From Promethearchaeota archaeon (lineage in GTDB: Archaea; Asgardarchaeota; Lokiarchaeia; Sigynarchaeales; SOKP01), in contig DAOUUT010000245.1 in the NCBI GenBank assembly GCA_030668025.1, positions 1 to 5,719 of the forward strand: a DNA stretch of 5,719 bases, written 5' to 3'. The first letter of the stretch is position 1; the number at the start of each line of letters is the position of its first letter. Both the position numbers and the translations under genes were made by a program. The notes beneath the pieces are model-generated. The model did no database searches. It was not told the DNA's origin and was given only the letters and a program-made list of their open reading frames with translations. Positions 1-5,719 of this stretch are shown here, one piece after another.

Positions 1-249
1 ATCAAAAACGCGGGATTAGACGAAATTGAGAATATGACGGAATTACGCGCAGCTCACAAAACAGATAACGAAAAATGGTTTGGAATTGATACTATAACCA
101 ATAAGATCGAAGATAATTTCCAAAAAGGGATAGTTGAACCCGCTGCTCTTGTTAACCACGTAATCAAAGCGGGAAGCGAATTAGCAAGCTTAATTTTAAG
201 AGTAGATAGAATTATCAGCGCTAAAGGTTCTAAACTTCCTGGATTATAA
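1..249 (+). CDS. Group II chaperonin (thermosome/TCP-1 family) subunit, C-terminal fragment
   Basis: This is the last 82 codons of an ATP-dependent cytosolic protein-folding chaperonin subunit; the reading frame is open from base 1 and the 5' part lies outside the window. Recognition rests on the equatorial-domain C-terminus of the family: NAGLD at residues 3-7, LRAAH at 15-19, a GI(D/N) turn near residue 30, GIVEP close to residue 50, and the helix ending ILRVDRII near residues 67-74. Typical archaeal subunits read NAGLDPID, VVEP and LRIDD at these places, so this copy is somewhat divergent (RVDR for RIDD). It ends in SAKGSKLPGL and lacks the Gly/Met-rich tail many thermosomes carry into the central cavity. 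An internal ATG at 34 is not the real start, because the conserved homology continues upstream of it. The family is sure; which paralogue (alpha, beta or other) cannot be said from the tail. Confidence 0.9.
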   Translation: MKNAGLDEIENMTELRAAHKTDNEKWFGIDTITNKIEDNFQKGIVEPAALVNHVIKAGSELASLILRVDRIISAKGSKLPGL

Positions 250-263
250 GTTGTAAATTACTA

Positions 264-300
264 TATTTTTTCTTAATTTTTTTATTCTTTTTGTTTATTT
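264..300 (+). terminator. T-rich transcription terminator after the chaperonin gene
   Basis: Starting about 15 bases after the chaperonin stop, the coding strand carries successive T runs: T6 at 266-271, T7 at 277-283 and T5 at 288-292, with further T-rich sequence to 300. No convincing hairpin precedes them. Archaeal RNA polymerase commonly terminates at such hairpin-free poly-T tracts. This would separate the chaperonin transcript from pckG. Confidence 0.6.
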
Positions 301-340
301 TAGAATATTATTTAAAAATTTTTCAATTTATCACTAACTT

Positions 341-358
341 CAAAAAGATTTTTAATAA
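341..358 (+). promoter_or_regulatory. Putative archaeal BRE/TATA promoter of pckG
   Basis: A purine-rich element (caaaaaga, 341-348) is followed by a TATA-like TTTAATAA at 351-358, the usual order of an archaeal TFB/TBP site. Transcription would start roughly 25 bases downstream, near 380, giving a leader of about 30 bases. A second TATA-like stretch (cttaaaatat, 383-392) would instead give an almost leaderless mRNA. No GGAGG-like ribosome binding site precedes the ATG at 411 (upstream sequence ttgaattaag), which fits leaderless or weak-SD initiation. The background is so AT-rich that the choice between the two sites is uncertain. Confidence 0.4.
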
Positions 359-410
359 AAATTTCACTTTTTTACTAATAAACTTAAAATATTTATTTAC
401 TTGAATTAAG

Positions 411-2303
411 ATGGACAATACAAAAGATTTTGCGAATTTTGTGGAAAGAGATTTAATATCTCAAGATGACGTCGAAAAATTGTTTAATTTGAAGAATGAG
501 CATGTGTTAAAGATTATAAAACAATTTGTTGACTTATGTAAACCTAGTAAGGTTACAGTAATTTCTGATTCTAAAGAAGATATCGAATATGTGAGACAAA
601 AAACCATCGTTATCAACGAAGAAACTAAACTTCAGATAAATGGACATACGGTTCATTACGATAGCTTTTACGATCAAGCAAGAGATAAAGAAAACACTAA
701 AGTGCTAATTCCTAAAGGTGAATATAGGAGCCCTTGGATAAATACAATGGATAGGGATGAAGGACTCAAAGAAATCTTGGAAATTATGGATGGTTGCATG
801 AAAGGAAAAGAATGTCTTGTAAGATTTTTCTGCCTTGGACCACTAAATTCTAAATTTACAATCGGAGCTCTACAACTTACGGATTCGTTTTATGTCGCAC
901 ATTCAGAAGACCTTTTGTACCGTGTCGGCTACGAAGAATTCAAAGATCTTAATGGTTCTGATGATTTCTTTTACTTCGTCCATTCTGCTGGTGAACTCGA
1001 TGGCGATCCTCCAGTTACTAAAAATATCAAAAAACGTCGCATATATGTAGATTTACAAGAAGATCGGGTTTTGTCCGTAAATAATCAATACGCTGGCAAC
1101 TCTCTAGGATTAAAGAAATTAGCTCTACGATTAGCAATAAATAAGGCAAATAATGAAGATTGGCTTACAGAACATTATTTCATATTGGGGGTTCATCCAA
1201 CAGGAAAAAATCGCACTACTTATTTTACTGGGGCTTATCCAAGTGCTTGTGGAAAAACTTCAACAGCTATGCTTCCGGGACAACTAATTGTTGGAGACGA
1301 TATTGCATACCTTCGTATCTGGGAAGATGGTTATTCGCACGCTGTAAATATAGAAAAAGGAATATTTGGTATTATAAAAGATGTAAATCCTAAAAACGAT
1401 CCCGTAATTTATAAAGCTCTTATAACACCAAGAGAATTAATTTATTCTAATGTTCTTATAAATGACAGAAAGCCATCTTGGCTTGGAATGGGTAAGGAAC
1501 TCCCTAAAGAGGGCTTTAATTATTCTGGTAGTTGGTTTGAAGGAAAAACTGACGAAAATGGGAATAATATATCCCCCTCCCATCCAAATGCCAGGTACAC
1601 AATAAATCTTACCGACCTATCTAATTGCGATCCCAAATTAGAAGACCCTAATGGTGTACCCATTCACGGCATTCTTTATGGTGGTAGAGATTCGGATACA
1701 ATGCCTCCTGTTGTTGAAAGTATAAATTGGGAGTATGGGATCTTTATGGGGGCAACTATTGAATCTGAAACAACTTCAGCCACTCTTGGTGCTGTAGGTG
1801 TTAGAAAAGCTAACCCAATGGCGAATCTTGATTTCTTGGTTGTTCCTCTTGGTAAATATTTAAAAAACCACCAAAAATTTGGTAATCGATTAAAGCATTG
1901 TCCAAAAGTATTCTCTACTAATTACTTTCTTAAAGGTAAAGACGGTAAATATCTAAATGGCATGTTGGATAAGAAAGTATGGGTTATTTGGGCTGAAGGC
2001 CGTACTCAAGGAGATTTTGACGCGATTGAAACACCGATTGGATATCTTCCGAAATATGACGATCTGAAAGCATTATTTAAATTAGAATTAGATAAAGATT
2101 ATTCTCAAGAAGATTACAAAGAACAATTTAAGTTAAAAATCAAAAAATTGCTTGATAAGTTGGATCGCATGGAAGAAATGTATAATGCAGAAAAAGATAT
2201 TCCAAAATTTTTCTGGGAAGTTCATACTAAACAAAGATCAGAATTAAATAAATTATTGAAAAAATACGGTAAAGATGATATCTTGCCCTCTGATTTGTCG
2301 TAA
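411..2303 (+). CDS. pckG: Phosphoenolpyruvate carboxykinase (GTP)
   Basis: This cytosolic enzyme interconverts oxaloacetate + GTP with PEP + CO2 + GDP, at the junction of gluconeogenesis and anaplerosis. The 630 residues match the usual length of about 600-630. Visible landmarks are: GNSLGLKKLALR at 229-240, with the Mn-binding Lys at 235/236; H255 in WLTEHYFILG, the second Mn ligand; the kinase-1 P-loop YPSACGKTS at 276-284, including the reactive C280; kinase-2 VGDDIA at 294-299 with the metal-binding Asp pair; NAR at 393-395 and R426 for substrate binding; and the block ESINWEYGIFMGA at 436-448. The C-terminal part keeps TPIGYLPK (541-548), but the guanine-pocket motif WPGFGEN of animal enzymes is replaced by NGMLDKK (516-522). 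The P-loop has Ser where TN is usual. My recollection is that archaeal relatives share this pocket form. The ATG at 411 follows the promoter-like spacer directly. The gene is intact and converges on the GTPase gene. Confidence 0.96.
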   Translation: MDNTKDFANFVERDLISQDDVEKLFNLKNEHVLKIIKQFVDLCKPSKVTVISDSKEDIEYVRQKTIVINEETKLQINGHTVHYDSFYDQARDKENTKVLIPKGEYRSPWINTMDRDEGLKEILEIMDGCMKGKECLVRFFCLGPLNSKFTIGALQLTDSFYVAHSEDLLYRVGYEEFKDLNGSDDFFYFVHSAGELDGDPPVTKNIKKRRIYVDLQEDRVLSVNNQYAGNSLGLKKLALRLAINKANNEDWLTEHYFILGVHPTGKNRTTYFTGAYPSACGKTSTAMLPGQLIVGDDIAYLRIWEDGYSHAVNIEKGIFGIIKDVNPKNDPVIYKALITPRELIYSNVLINDRKPSWLGMGKELPKEGFNYSGSWFEGKTDENGNNISPSHPNARYTINLTDLSNCDPKLEDPNGVPIHGILYGGRDSDTMPPVVESINWEYGIFMGATIESETTSATLGAVGVRKANPMANLDFLVVPLGKYLKNHQKFGNRLKHCPKVFSTNYFLKGKDGKYLNGMLDKKVWVIWAEGRTQGDFDAIETPIGYLPKYDDLKALFKLELDKDYSQEDYKEQFKLKIKKLLDKLDRMEEMYNAEKDIPKFFWEVHTKQRSELNKLLKKYGKDDILPSDLS

Positions 2304-2319
2304 AAGTAATTTAATTATC

Positions 2320-2344
2320 AAAAACAAGTTATATGGCTAAAAAA
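2320..2344 (-). terminator. Possible T-tract terminator of the GTPase gene in the convergent spacer
   Basis: On the minus strand, 13 bases beyond the GTPase stop, there is a T6 run (2344-2339), followed further downstream by T5 (2324-2320). This resembles hairpin-free archaeal termination signals. On the plus strand the 54-base spacer has no comparable T run after pckG, so pckG transcripts may extend into the antisense of the GTPase gene before ending. Confidence 0.4.
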
Positions 2345-2357
2345 TAAACTTCAAACT

Positions 2358-3038
2358 TTATACCAAGAGTTTTAACCCATGTTTTACTTTGTAAGTTCTT
2401 TTGAGCCTGTTTACCTCAATAAATCTCTTTATTTCAAGGTTGTTTAACAAATCCCTCATTTCAACAGGATTTTTTTCTAACTTCTCAGCCAATCCTTCTA
2501 TATCTGTTTCATATGAACGAAGTATTGTGAGAAGGGAAGAATAATTATCGTATATTAGATTTACAAGATATTTTAAAGATTCTTGTAAATTTTCACCTGT
2601 CCTTGTGCTTGTCGGAAAAATCACAGTGTCGTCGCGTAAGTAATTCTGTGATCTTACCACCTCAGCGTGTCTTGCACCAGCAATATCTTGCTTGTTTGCT
2701 AAATAAACTATTGGTGTATCAGCCCCTATTGTTTTTCTAATGGCATTTAATATGATTAATGCATCTTCATCTTTTTCAGGATGAGCTGCGTCAAAAATGA
2801 AAATAATCCCATCAGACCCTTGAACGATTACATCTCTCATTACTTTGAATCTTAATAAACCAGGAGTTCCAAATAGAAAGACATCAAACCCATTTAATCT
2901 AACAATACCTAAGTCCATTCCAACCGTATAAAATTTATTATCCCTAGCTTTTGCTTCGACATTCAAAGCCTTTTCGTCTAAATTTCTTATAAAACTTGAC
3001 TTTCCGCACTGGAGAGGGCCAGACACAACTATTTTCAT
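2358..3038 (-). CDS. Small Ras/Arf/MglA-like GTPase with C-terminal winged-helix-like extension
   Basis: A 226-residue nucleotide-binding switch protein, resembling the archaeal predicted-GTPase group (COG2229/MglA/Arf-like). Counting from the ATG at 3038: G1/P-loop GPLQCGKS at 7-14; switch I Thr probably T38 (YTVGMD); G3 FGTPGLLRF at 56-64; G4 NKQD at 115-118; G5 TST at 143-145. The canonical G3 Asp is Gly (G57), as in GTPG-type relatives, and the position of Ras Gln61 is Leu (L61). Residues about 167-226 add a charged, helical extension (EGLAEKLEKNPVEMRDLL, then a basic RLKRTYKVKHG segment) whose pattern suggests helix-turn-helix plus wing; this is inference. No signal peptide or membrane segment is seen. 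ATG at 3038 is preferred because it places MKIVVSGP at the N-terminus, the usual family start; an in-frame GTG at 3050 would add MLKI. The target pathway is unknown. The gene is monocistronic, convergent with pckG and divergent from hdrA. Confidence 0.88.
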   Translation of the reverse strand: MKIVVSGPLQCGKSSFIRNLDEKALNVEAKARDNKFYTVGMDLGIVRLNGFDVFLFGTPGLLRFKVMRDVIVQGSDGIIFIFDAAHPEKDEDALIILNAIRKTIGADTPIVYLANKQDIAGARHAEVVRSQNYLRDDTVIFPTSTRTGENLQESLKYLVNLIYDNYSSLLTILRSYETDIEGLAEKLEKNPVEMRDLLNNLEIKRFIEVNRLKRTYKVKHGLKLLV

Positions 3039-3072
3039 GATTTTCAGCACATTTTTAGAATCCTACAGGTAC

Positions 3073-3088
3073 CAATAAAGCTTTTGTC
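3073..3088 (-). promoter_or_regulatory. Possible BRE/TATA promoter of the GTPase gene
   Basis: Read on the minus strand the sequence is gacaaaagctttattg: an A-rich BRE-like part followed by CTTTATTG as a TATA-like element. The predicted start of transcription, about 26 bases downstream, falls near 3050. The mRNA would then be leaderless from the GTG at 3050 or have a roughly 12-base leader before the ATG at 3038. No clear Shine-Dalgarno sequence precedes either start. Weak evidence in an AT-rich region. Confidence 0.3.
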
Positions 3089-3429
3089 GAATTCTTATTG
3101 CATTAATTGTTTATTATTTGATCATTAACTTGTTTTATTTTATTATATTGATTAATATCTATATAATATGACTTTGTACTTTTAAAAAAAAACAAAACGA
3201 TTTCTACAAACTTCTATTAATTTTTATAACATTTTGATAAGCACTACCAACTTGTTATTATTTATCATTTTTTTAACTATTTAGGCATCTGAAATCTTAA
3301 TACATGTAAAATTAACGAAAATGTCATCAATCTACTTAGAGAAGAAATGCTCTATTGCCAAATTGACACTTTTTGAGCAAAATGTAATTAAAATAAGAAA
3401 GAATTGTTCATAATTTTAATCAATAAAGC

Positions 3430-3438
3430 TTTTTTTTT
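3430..3438 (+). terminator. T9 tract, possible terminator
   Basis: Nine consecutive T residues on the plus strand follow aaagc, about 17 bases after the stop of the 30-codon ORF at 3321-3413 and some 50 bases before the hdrA TATA element. It could end a short plus-strand transcript or insulate the hdrA promoter from read-through. No stem-loop is evident, and homopolymer runs are common in this spacer. Confidence 0.3.
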
Positions 3439-3472
3439 GCCAATTTTCAACATAAAACTTATCTTTTTTGTT

Positions 3473-3495
3473 AAAGAGAGAAATATTTATATATA
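3473..3495 (+). promoter_or_regulatory. Strong BRE/TATA promoter candidate for hdrA
   Basis: A purine stretch (aaagagagaaa, 3473-3483) serves as a BRE-like element and is followed by TTTATATATA at 3486-3495, which matches the archaeal TATA consensus (TTTATATA) exactly. Transcription would begin near 3515, leaving a leader of about 120 bases before the hdrA ATG. A second TATA-like site around 3601-3608 (tattataa) would give a nearly leaderless transcript. This is the best TATA match in the window. Confidence 0.5.
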
Positions 3496-3635
3496 CTTTT
3501 AACCTATTAAGTAAATTATGAAAATATAAGTTATTCATATAAACAATTATTTTCAAAAAGGACAATTAATTTAAGATAAGCAACGAAAATTAATAAAAAA
3601 TATTATAAAAAAAAACAAAAACTGAAGAAATAATT

Positions 3636-5719
3636 ATGCCAAATAGTAATATAATGGTAATAGGAGCTGGAATTTCGGGAATTGAAGCCAGCCTTACTTT
3701 GGGTGAACAAGGTTATAAAGTAATTCTAGTCGAAAAAACATCCTCGGTCGGTGGGCGTATGGCTCAACTTGATAAAACATTTCCAACCTTAGATTGTTCG
3801 ATTTGTATTCTAGCACCAAAAATGGTGGAAGTAGCTAGACACCCTAACGTAGAGCTTCTCATGTATTCGGAAGTTCAAGAAGTATCTGGCGAAGCTGGTA
3901 ATTTTAAAGTAAAGATCGTTAAAAAAGCGCGATATGTTGATTGGGATAAATGTACAGGTTGCGGCTCTTGTATGGAAAAGTGTCCCATGAAAAAGATTCC
4001 GAGCGAGTTCGAAGAATTAATGGGAAACCGCACAGCAATATATATCCCTTTTCCACAAGCCGTACCAAGAAAGGCAGTTATTGATGCCGAAAAATGCCTA
4101 TATCTAACAAAAGATGCGTGCCAATTGTGTGAAAAAGAGTGTGAAGCTGAGGCTATTACTTGGGATATGAAAGACGAAGTAGTTGAGTATGATGTTGCAT
4201 CAATAATAGTTGCTACAGGAATAGACCTATTAGATCCAACACCGATAGTTAGATATCATTACGGAGAGTATCCCAATGTTATTACAGCAATGCAATATGA
4301 ACGTTTGTTGAGTGCATCTGGTCCTACTGAAGGACAATTGCTTAGACCTTCGGATAAAAAACATGCCCACGAAATTGGTTTTATTGGGTGCGTTGGTTCT
4401 CGAAATGAGGATTTATGTGCGTATTGTTCAAAATTCTGTTGCATGTATATGGCCAAAGAAGGGGTTGTCACTCGAGAACACGCTCCAGACACAAATGTAA
4501 CGATATTTTTCAATGATACTCGTGTAATCGGAAAAAATCAAGAAGAATTCATTGAAAGAGCAAAAGACGAATACAAATTAATTTATTATCGTGGCATTCC
4601 CGGTGATATTCGAGAAAATCCCGAAAATCATAACCTTTTTGTAAAACATGCAAACCTAGATACGGGAGACGTTGAAACTAGTGAATTTGATTTAGTTGTA
4701 TTGGCAAACGCAGTGATCCCAAGTAAGGGAACCGAAAAGCTTGCCGAAATGTTGGGGATTGAAACAAACGAATTAGGGTTTTTTAAAACAAAAAATTCAA
4801 CCGAAGATCTACGATCTACTCGGGATGGGATTTATGTAAGCGGTTCTTGTCAATCTCCTGACGATATAGCTAATTCGGTAGCAAAAGCTGGAGGGGCGGC
4901 GGCGTTGGGCGCTTTGCATGCTGTTCCTTTAAGTCCTGAAGAATTAGAGGTTACTTTACCTCCCTTAAAAGTAGTAAATCCCAGAGACGAACCAAGAATA
5001 GGAGTATTTGTTTGTATGTGTGGAGTAAATATAGGGGGATATATGGATGTTCCGGCGCTTGTTGAGTATTCCAAAACACTTCCAAATGTAGTTTTCTCGA
5101 TGGATAATAAATATAGTTGTTCAAGTCTCACACAAGATATTATTAAGGAAAAGATTGTGGAATTAGATTTAAACCGGGTTATTGTTGCTGCATGCACACC
5201 TAGAACTCACGAACCATTATTTCAAAAAACTATTCGAGAGGCAGGACTAAACGAATATTTATTTAATTTCGTAAGTATTCGGGAATTAGATTCTTGGGTT
5301 CATATGAAGGAATATGAAAAGGCGACGGATAAAGCAAAAGATCTAATAAGAATGGGCGTAGCACGTGCACGATTTCAAAAATCAGAAATTAGAATAAAAG
5401 GGAGTGTTGTCCCAGAAGCGTTAATAATCGGTGGAGGTATCGCTGGAATGTCTGCTGCCCTGGAAATTGCCAAAAAAGGCTTCAAAGTACACCTTATTGA
5501 GAAAGAAGAAAAATTAGGTGGGCAATTAAACCTTATTTACAAGATTAATTTCGATAGAATTGACTCAAAACAGTTTTTAGAAGAGAAACTTAAAGAATTT
5601 AGCGGATTAAAAACTTTCACGGCTTACTTAAATTCCGAAGTCGTAGATGTTAAGGGTTCAATAGGAGATTTTAACATCAAAGTTAAAAATTTAACTGATG
5701 AGAAAACCACAGATTTAAA
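3636..5719 (+). CDS. hdrA: Heterodisulfide reductase subunit A-like flavo-iron-sulfur protein, tandem (double-HdrA) architecture, 3' end outside window
   Basis: HdrA is the FAD/[4Fe-4S] hub of cytosolic Hdr complexes, where flavin-based electron bifurcation feeds HdrBC and ferredoxin. The frame is open for 694 codons plus two bases, with no in-frame TGA. Module 1: FAD motif GAGISG (10-15), E33 and GGR (39-41); LDCSIC (52-57) with C54/C57; inserted ferredoxin Cys at 106, 109, 112, 116 and 154, 162, 165, 169; CVGSR (252-256) and YCSKFCC (263-269); the second flavin motif GIYVSGSCQSPDD (398-410). Module 2 from about 454: RIGVFVCMCGVNIGG (454-468), C495, CTPRTHEP (520-527), the pattern that normally opens a methanogen HdrA; then a second FAD motif GGGIAG (599-604), E622 and GGQ (628-630). 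Module 2 lacks the C54/C57 equivalents (S644, F647). ATG 3636 is the first start after an in-frame stop at 3606; no strong SD. The QmoA/QmoB family is the main alternative name. Nothing downstream is visible to identify partners. Confidence 0.93.
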   Translation, partial: MPNSNIMVIGAGISGIEASLTLGEQGYKVILVEKTSSVGGRMAQLDKTFPTLDCSICILAPKMVEVARHPNVELLMYSEVQEVSGEAGNFKVKIVKKARYVDWDKCTGCGSCMEKCPMKKIPSEFEELMGNRTAIYIPFPQAVPRKAVIDAEKCLYLTKDACQLCEKECEAEAITWDMKDEVVEYDVASIIVATGIDLLDPTPIVRYHYGEYPNVITAMQYERLLSASGPTEGQLLRPSDKKHAHEIGFIGCVGSRNEDLCAYCSKFCCMYMAKEGVVTREHAPDTNVTIFFNDTRVIGKNQEEFIERAKDEYKLIYYRGIPGDIRENPENHNLFVKHANLDTGDVETSEFDLVVLANAVIPSKGTEKLAEMLGIETNELGFFKTKNSTEDLRSTRDGIYVSGSCQSPDDIANSVAKAGGAAALGALHAVPLSPEELEVTLPPLKVVNPRDEPRIGVFVCMCGVNIGGYMDVPALVEYSKTLPNVVFSMDNKYSCSSLTQDIIKEKIVELDLNRVIVAACTPRTHEPLFQKTIREAGLNEYLFNFVSIRELDSWVHMKEYEKATDKAKDLIRMGVARARFQKSEIRIKGSVVPEALIIGGGIAGMSAALEIAKKGFKVHLIEKEEKLGGQLNLIYKINFDRIDSKQFLEEKLKEFSGLKTFTAYLNSEVVDVKGSIGDFNIKVKNLTDEKTTDL

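Larger units (their letters stand above)
3051..3635. other. Divergent AT-rich intergenic region of about 585 bases
   Basis: This stretch between the GTPase and hdrA is strongly A/T-rich with many homopolymer runs. I recognise no conserved protein, tRNA or rRNA in it. It holds the putative promoters of both flanking genes (listed separately), a T9 tract at 3430-3438, and a 30-codon ATG ORF at 3321-3413 (starting MSSIYLEKKC, ending RKNCS) that resembles nothing I know and is short enough to be chance. The part around 3280-3415 is slightly less AT-biased than its surroundings, so a small RNA or microprotein there cannot be excluded. Confidence 0.7.

Noticed and set aside
314..385. Imperfect direct repeat upstream of pckG (AAAAATTT-rich units at 314 and 357)
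   Set aside because: The similarity is limited to A/T homopolymer-like sequence and is expected in such a biased spacer.
1160..1393. 77-codon ORF on the plus strand
   Set aside because: It lies inside pckG in another frame, over the conserved P-loop region, and encodes no recognisable protein.
3354..3450. Two ttgccaa copies (3354 and 3437) as possible operator repeats
   Set aside because: The match is only about seven bases before it degrades into A/T-rich sequence, with no symmetry and no known regulator site.
3051..3635. tRNA, CRISPR repeats or insertion-sequence ends in the intergenic region
   Set aside because: No cloverleaf, no regularly spaced repeats and no inverted terminal repeats were found by reading both strands.
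4312..4500. 62-codon ORF on the plus strand
   Set aside because: It is an out-of-frame shadow inside hdrA, whose own frame carries the conserved cysteine motifs here.
4259..4513. 84-codon ORF on the minus strand
   Set aside because: It is antisense to the highly conserved CVGSR/YCSxxCC part of hdrA; a shadow of that reading frame.
4850..5197. 115-codon ORF on the minus strand
   Set aside because: It is antisense to hdrA with no family resemblance; the plus-strand frame holds the conserved GVFVCMCGVNIGG motif.
3636..5719. Selenocysteine (in-frame TGA) in HdrA, as known in some archaeal HdrA proteins
   Set aside because: Translating every codon shows no in-frame TGA; the CSKFCC cysteines are TGT/TGC codons.

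Overview
The window looks like chromosomal DNA from an anaerobic, AT-rich archaeon. The evidence is the C-terminus of a group II (thermosome/TCP-1) chaperonin, a GTP-type PEP carboxykinase of archaeal character, a small Ras/Arf/MglA-like GTPase with an added C-terminal domain, and a heterodisulfide reductase A (HdrA) protein. Promoters look archaeal (purine-rich BRE plus TATA), spacers are very T/A-rich, and no start has a strong Shine-Dalgarno sequence. Extended small GTPases together with HdrA and a low-GC genome suggest an Asgard (Lokiarchaeia-like) archaeon. That placement is inference: no ribosomal RNA or other decisive marker is present.

Layout: (1) 1-249 (+), the last 82 codons of a chaperonin subunit. 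(2) 250-410, a T-rich terminator followed by the likely pckG promoter. (3) 411-2303 (+), a complete 630-residue PEP carboxykinase. (4) 2304-2357, a short convergent spacer. (5) 2358-3038 (-), a complete GTPase with a possible winged-helix tail; an upstream GTG at 3050 is an alternative start. (6) 3039-3635, a divergent, very AT-rich intergenic region with a strong TATA element, a T9 tract and a doubtful 30-codon ORF. (7) 3636-5719 (+), an HdrA-type flavo-iron-sulfur protein that is open for 694 codons and runs off the window.

The genes do not form one operon. Chaperonin and pckG lie in the same direction but are separated by a terminator-like T-rich stretch. The GTPase converges on pckG and diverges from hdrA. 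PEP carboxykinase links oxaloacetate and PEP, and HdrA is the electron-bifurcating flavin hub of Hdr complexes, so the two fit central carbon and energy metabolism of an anaerobe, but nothing ties them directly.

The most notable points are the tandem architecture of the HdrA protein and the non-canonical G3 motif of the GTPase, which has Leu where Ras has the catalytic Gln. I found no mobile element, CRISPR array, tRNA, rRNA or defence system.
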